Assembly (NCBI RefSeq): GCF_000247695.1
Contig: NW_004624855.1
Coordinates: 6,066,328 to 6,130,327 of the forward strand
Direction: 5' to 3'
DNA: 64,000 nt
Source: Heterocephalus glaber
Lineage: Eukaryota; Chordata; Mammalia; Rodentia; Bathyergidae
Part shown: positions 60,540 to 64,000 of the stretch, in pieces
Numbering within the stretch: the first letter of the stretch is position 1
Layout: each line of letters opens with the position of its first letter
Position numbers and translations under genes: made by a program
Notes under the pieces: generated by a model
What the model saw: only the letters and a program-made list of their open reading frames with translations
Told to the model about the DNA's origin: nothing
Databases searched by the model: none

Positions 60540-60775
60540 TGACAATAATAGCAAGAGCAGCAGCAACATTTATAGAATATTTCTTAGATGTTAGCCACTA
60601 CTGATGTTTCTCATCCAGTCAGTACTATGATTTTGATAGACTGATATCTTTATTTCACTTTTTACTGATGATAAAAATGGATACACAGAGAAGCTAAGAA
60701 CGTAGTTTGTTCCAGGTGACAAAAACATTTTGAGTTGGAGAGTCAAGATTAAAAACAAAAAATTCAGCTCTATAG
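60540..60775 (-). mobile_element. MIR SINE, antisense
   Basis: TTTATAGAATATTTCTTAGATGTTAGCCACTACTGATG, CTTTTTACTGATGATAAAAATGGATACACAGAGAAGCTAAGAACG and TTTTGAGTTGGAGAGTCAAGATT follow antisense MIR. Confidence 0.75.
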
Positions 60776-62415
60776 TCTATGTTCCTAGCCAATTAGCTTT
60801 ATTCCCTCTTGTAGAACTTACACAGATAATTTACTTAGAATCATGGAGTGCTTTGGCAAAGGGTTTAATGAATGCCCACTTTACTTCTTTGGCAAAGTTT
60901 GACTCTAAGGGTGGTGCACTTTGTATTTTATTAAAAGGAAAAGACTTAAGAGCTTCAAAAGAATTGATTTGTCTTTTCAAGAACAAGAATTATAGGTATA
61001 GATCTTTTAATTTCTATGGCTCCATAAATTCCATAAGTAATAAGGGATGTCTTCTGCTTGAGGATGTTACTGTTGGTTACATATAACACATTATGGAAGA
61101 TATAGTTACCCCATTTGAAACTGTCTGTCTTATTGATTGTGTAGTTCCTGAGTTTCATTGTATTCTCTTGCAAACTAGTATAGACTGATGTTAAGTTGCT
61201 CTGTTTTTACCTTGTCTGCATTTTGCTGTTGGAGGTAGGGTCCTTGATGTGGTTCTGTTGTGGAGAGAGGAGCAGGGCTTTGCTCACCTGTGCTGAGTCC
61301 TTCAGCAGCTACCCTGAGGTTCCTCTGTCACTACAGCCTCAGGCTTTCACTCACATAATAATAGTGCTGATATAGGACTGGTAAAAGTATTCCAATGCTC
61401 CTGTCAACCATGTCTGAATTTCTTTTTTAAAACAGAAATATCTGACAGATCTCACCATGGACCTCTGATTAGCCAGATGACATGAAGATAAGATTTCGGG
61501 ACCTACTACAGGGAACGAAATTGCAGGGTCTGTCACCAATCTTTTTGTGTTGCAACCTTTCATTCAGATATGTCAGAAGGCCAAATCTCTAATAAAGGAA
61601 CAGCAGCCAGTGAAATTGCTGAGCCCACTACACAGCTGAAGAGACAGAGTCGGAATTACATGTGATAATGACAGCAGCAGAGCTGAAGCTGCATGCAGTT
61701 AAGCCCTTAGTAGGCCACCAAAGTATCACAGAATCAGGGCTGCCTATGGTGGAAGCCCCCCACCCCCTCTGTTTCCCAGTGGCTTTCTGATCCACTTCCT
61801 ATTTCTAAACAAGCAAAGGAATTTTTCAGTATTTTAACAGGCAGAAAGGGAAATCTACTCTCTTTACTGATTCCTTTCAAATGTACTAGTTAGGAAGTTG
61901 TATCTCTCTAGATACTATTTAACATTCATACTTTTTATTACATCTAAGAAAGGAAGAAAATAAACCATTATGTTCTTCTATGCTTCCAAATGTCAAGTAT
62001 CCCATCTAATTACTACAGAGCTAGTGAAGCCTCAGCATATCCAGGTTCCTTACTAGACATCTCCTTGGACTCTTCCCTCATTCCTCCCTATTGCTGTGGC
62101 TTTGCTCATCATAACAAAAGTTATTATGAGGGATTATGACAAACTAAGTGTTTTACACTTACGCAAAGGACAGAACAGGAAGAGATGAATTTTGATTATT
62201 ACCAAATATAGATTAGACACAAAGAAAGTGGGATGAATTATGTTATATGAAAATCAGCTAACATATTATAATTTTTGCTTGACTTGGTTCCATAGGATTA
62301 CCTATGTTGGATGAGGTCTGAAAGATCTTCCAGTCAACCATATTTGTCCATATTGGGAAACTGAGGCAAATAAATTTAAGTGATTATAGTTTAGAGAAAC
62401 AAGGAATAGCACGTA
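60776..62415. other. Unassigned stretch
   Basis: 61,190-61,760 is less AT-rich than most of the window and could be an eroded LTR or unique sequence. No gene recognised. Confidence 0.4.
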
Positions 62416-62417
62416 AA

Positions 62418-62565
62418 TTTGGATGGGATGATCTAACTTCAAACATTAACTTTGTTACTCATTTGTACGAGTTGAACAACTTGAGCTTATTTTCACATCT
62501 ACAAGATGTGCATCTTGGAATTTACTTTGCAGGGCTTTTGGGAGAACTGAACAGGAGTGGGTATG
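62418..62565 (+). mobile_element. MIR SINE, sense
   Basis: GATCTAACTTCAAACATTAACTTTGTTACTCATTTGTACGAGTTGAACAACTTGAGC, TTCACATCTACAAGATG and TGCAGGGCTTTTGGGAGAACTGAA follow MIR. Confidence 0.7.
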
Positions 62566-62834
62566 AAACATTTCTAAAATGTCTTCCTTTACCAAGCTGA
62601 TCATCTGGGTATGATATGAAATTGTCTCTTTTTTCATTTTGTAAAGCAGAAACTCCTGACCTTCTGGAGTTTCAAATCAAAGATGCCGTTTTTGTAATCA
62701 ATAAAGCAGTCTTTCTTTACAAAACTCAGCTCCATATTGGCCTTAGCATGCACAGAGATACTTTGCCTATGGTTGCCAGTGAAAGAGAAGAAATCCATTA
62801 TCGTAGTTCATTTTTTAAAAAAGTTTCTACTTCT

Positions 62835-62920
62835 GGCTGGGGATTTAGCTCAGTGGTTTCACCGCCTGCTGAGCAAGCTCAAGGACCCAAGTTCAATCCC
62901 CGGTTACCAAAAAGAAAAAA
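62835..62920 (+). mobile_element. ID-like SINE, sense
   Basis: GGCTGGGGATTTAGCTCAGTGGTTTCACCGCCTGCTGAGCAAGCTCAAGG and GTTCAATCCCCGGTTACC, then an A-rich tail. Flanked by AAAAAGTTTCTACTTCT and AAAAAGTTTCCACTTCT, a target duplication with one mismatch. Confidence 0.95.
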
Positions 62921-62934
62921 AGTTTCCACTTCTA

Positions 62935-63640
62935 CTTTGACCTCTGTCCATTAGCAATGGAATTAAGCAAGAACAAGAAGTTTAAGGCCTTTCATTGACC
63001 AAATAATCTCAATTGAGAAGGGAAGATCGAGGTTTTGTGGCACCTATACTTTTAACAATTTTGGAAGCTGTTTTAAGAGAAAAGTAAAATTTCTGGAATA
63101 AAATTTTAGGTACCAAAAAAATTATTTATTTAGAATATGAAAAATCACAGTAGAGTATACATTTTAAAAACTACTAATATTGCATATATACATATAACAA
63201 TTCTGATACATTAGTATGATTGTTATGAAAAGGGAAAATTTGTATTTATAATTGCATGATCTACATTACTGAGAATTTTCCTTCTGTTTTGACTAAGCCC
63301 CATTGAGAATCACAGTCCCCATATGTCCCCTTCCTTCATCAACTGCTCATTTAGAGCACCCATTGCCAATGATAGCTTCACAGGGATGTAACCTCATGCC
63401 ATGCCCTGCCCCTCCATGGCACTGTGATGTACCTAGCACTGTTCTGGAAGCCCTTCCTCTACTAGGGTGTGGACAATGACTGATCTCGACAGGGAAGATG
63501 CTGTAAACCATGGAATATGTGCCGATAATTTAAGTTACTGTGATTCCAAATTTAGGTTCCTTATGGCTGAATCTTATTCAAGAGTTCATTGCTTACATTT
63601 ACTGAGCAGTGAGGATTGCAAAATGGTGATATTTTAATTT
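62935..63640. other. Unassigned stretch
   Basis: Non-coding; no confident element. Confidence 0.45.
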
Positions 63641-63644
63641 TAAT

Positions 63645-64000
63645 TTTTATGCTTTTAAAATTGTTTGATTAAAATATAGGAATTGTACATTTTAATTAGA
63701 TTCAATATGATATTTCAACACATGCATCCAACATGCACTGATAAAATCCAACCACTCTTTATCTCCCCTTTCTTTCCCCACCATCTATTATGACTTTTCT
63801 TTTAGGTTGATTTATGTTTTCCTAGATGAGAGAGCACATGTGCTACTTATTTTTCTGTATCTAGCTTATTTTACTAAACATAATGCCCACCAATGTCTTC
63901 TAATTTGCTATAAATTACAGGCCTTTATTCTTATTTAGGGATTACTAATACTCCATTTGTATTTATACCTTATTTGCTTTCTTTATTTTAGTTTTTAAGT
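63645..64000 (-). mobile_element. L1 3' end, antisense, cut by window edge
   Basis: ATTCAATATGATATTTCAACACATGCATCCAACATGCACTGATAAAATCC, CTGTATCTAGCTTATTTTACTAAACATAATG and ATTACAGGCCTTTATTC match the antisense L1 3' UTR pattern. Continues beyond the window. Confidence 0.75.

Noticed and set aside
60730..61086. 118-codon frame
   Set aside because: Starts inside an antisense MIR and resembles no known protein.
1..64000. CRISPR array, operon or prokaryotic features
   Set aside because: Sequence is mammalian nuclear DNA; the direct repeats seen are microsatellites or duplicated segments, not spaced arrays.

Overview
This 64 kb window is AT-rich, repeat-laden mammalian nuclear DNA and reads as intergenic or deep-intronic sequence. 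I find no intact protein-coding gene, no CpG island and no structural RNA gene. The lineage looks rodent. There are B1-type (7SL-derived) SINEs, including one with the internal duplication typical of rodents, at least one B1+ID composite (B4-like), and fourteen ID-like tRNA-derived SINEs. The ID elements share an unusual body (GTTCC-RCC-RCCTGCC, ending GGTACC before the A tail) instead of the mouse/rat GTAGAGCGCTTGCC core. This fits a non-murid rodent. From memory it resembles beaver (Castorimorpha), but that assignment is inference only.

Layout: 1-2.9 kb shows nothing recognisable. 2.9-4.2 kb holds a diverged direct duplication plus an inverted repeat, running into an L2 tail. 4.4-5.5 kb is a crippled L1 ORF2 fragment. 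5.9-7.65 kb is an old antisense L1 carrying an ID SINE with clear target-site duplication. 8.3-9.4 kb is the 3' end of a decayed gammaretrovirus-like ERV with its LTR. 10.1-10.8 kb is another antisense L1 tail. 14.1-14.8 kb is non-repetitive, keeps CpGs and carries GATA-type palindromic motifs, so it is the best regulatory candidate. 17.0-17.3 kb is a retrocopy of part of TFDP2 (DP-2) matching the splice form without the 16-residue E region. 18.5-18.8 kb is a hAT-type non-autonomous transposon. Antisense MaLR-like LTRs lie at 22.8 and 40.5 kb. 33.3-33.6 kb has two ID SINEs in opposite orientation. 46.7-48.7 kb is a nested stack: an antisense L2, split by a sense L1 tail that contains a (TA)n tract and is followed by an ID SINE. 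54.95-56.4 kb is an L1 with the inverted structure expected of twin priming. 58.0-58.5 kb is an antisense L2-like segment hit by two ID SINEs. The window ends inside another antisense L1 tail.

Nothing here works together as a pathway. Most open reading frames are repeat-derived or chance; some of the longest begin at TTG rather than ATG. The most informative signals are the TFDP2 retrocopy, the duplication-inversion at 2.9-3.6 kb, the twin-primed L1, two apparent ID subfamilies, and the conserved-looking 14.1-14.8 kb block. All repeat family names come from remembered consensus patterns, not from a database search.
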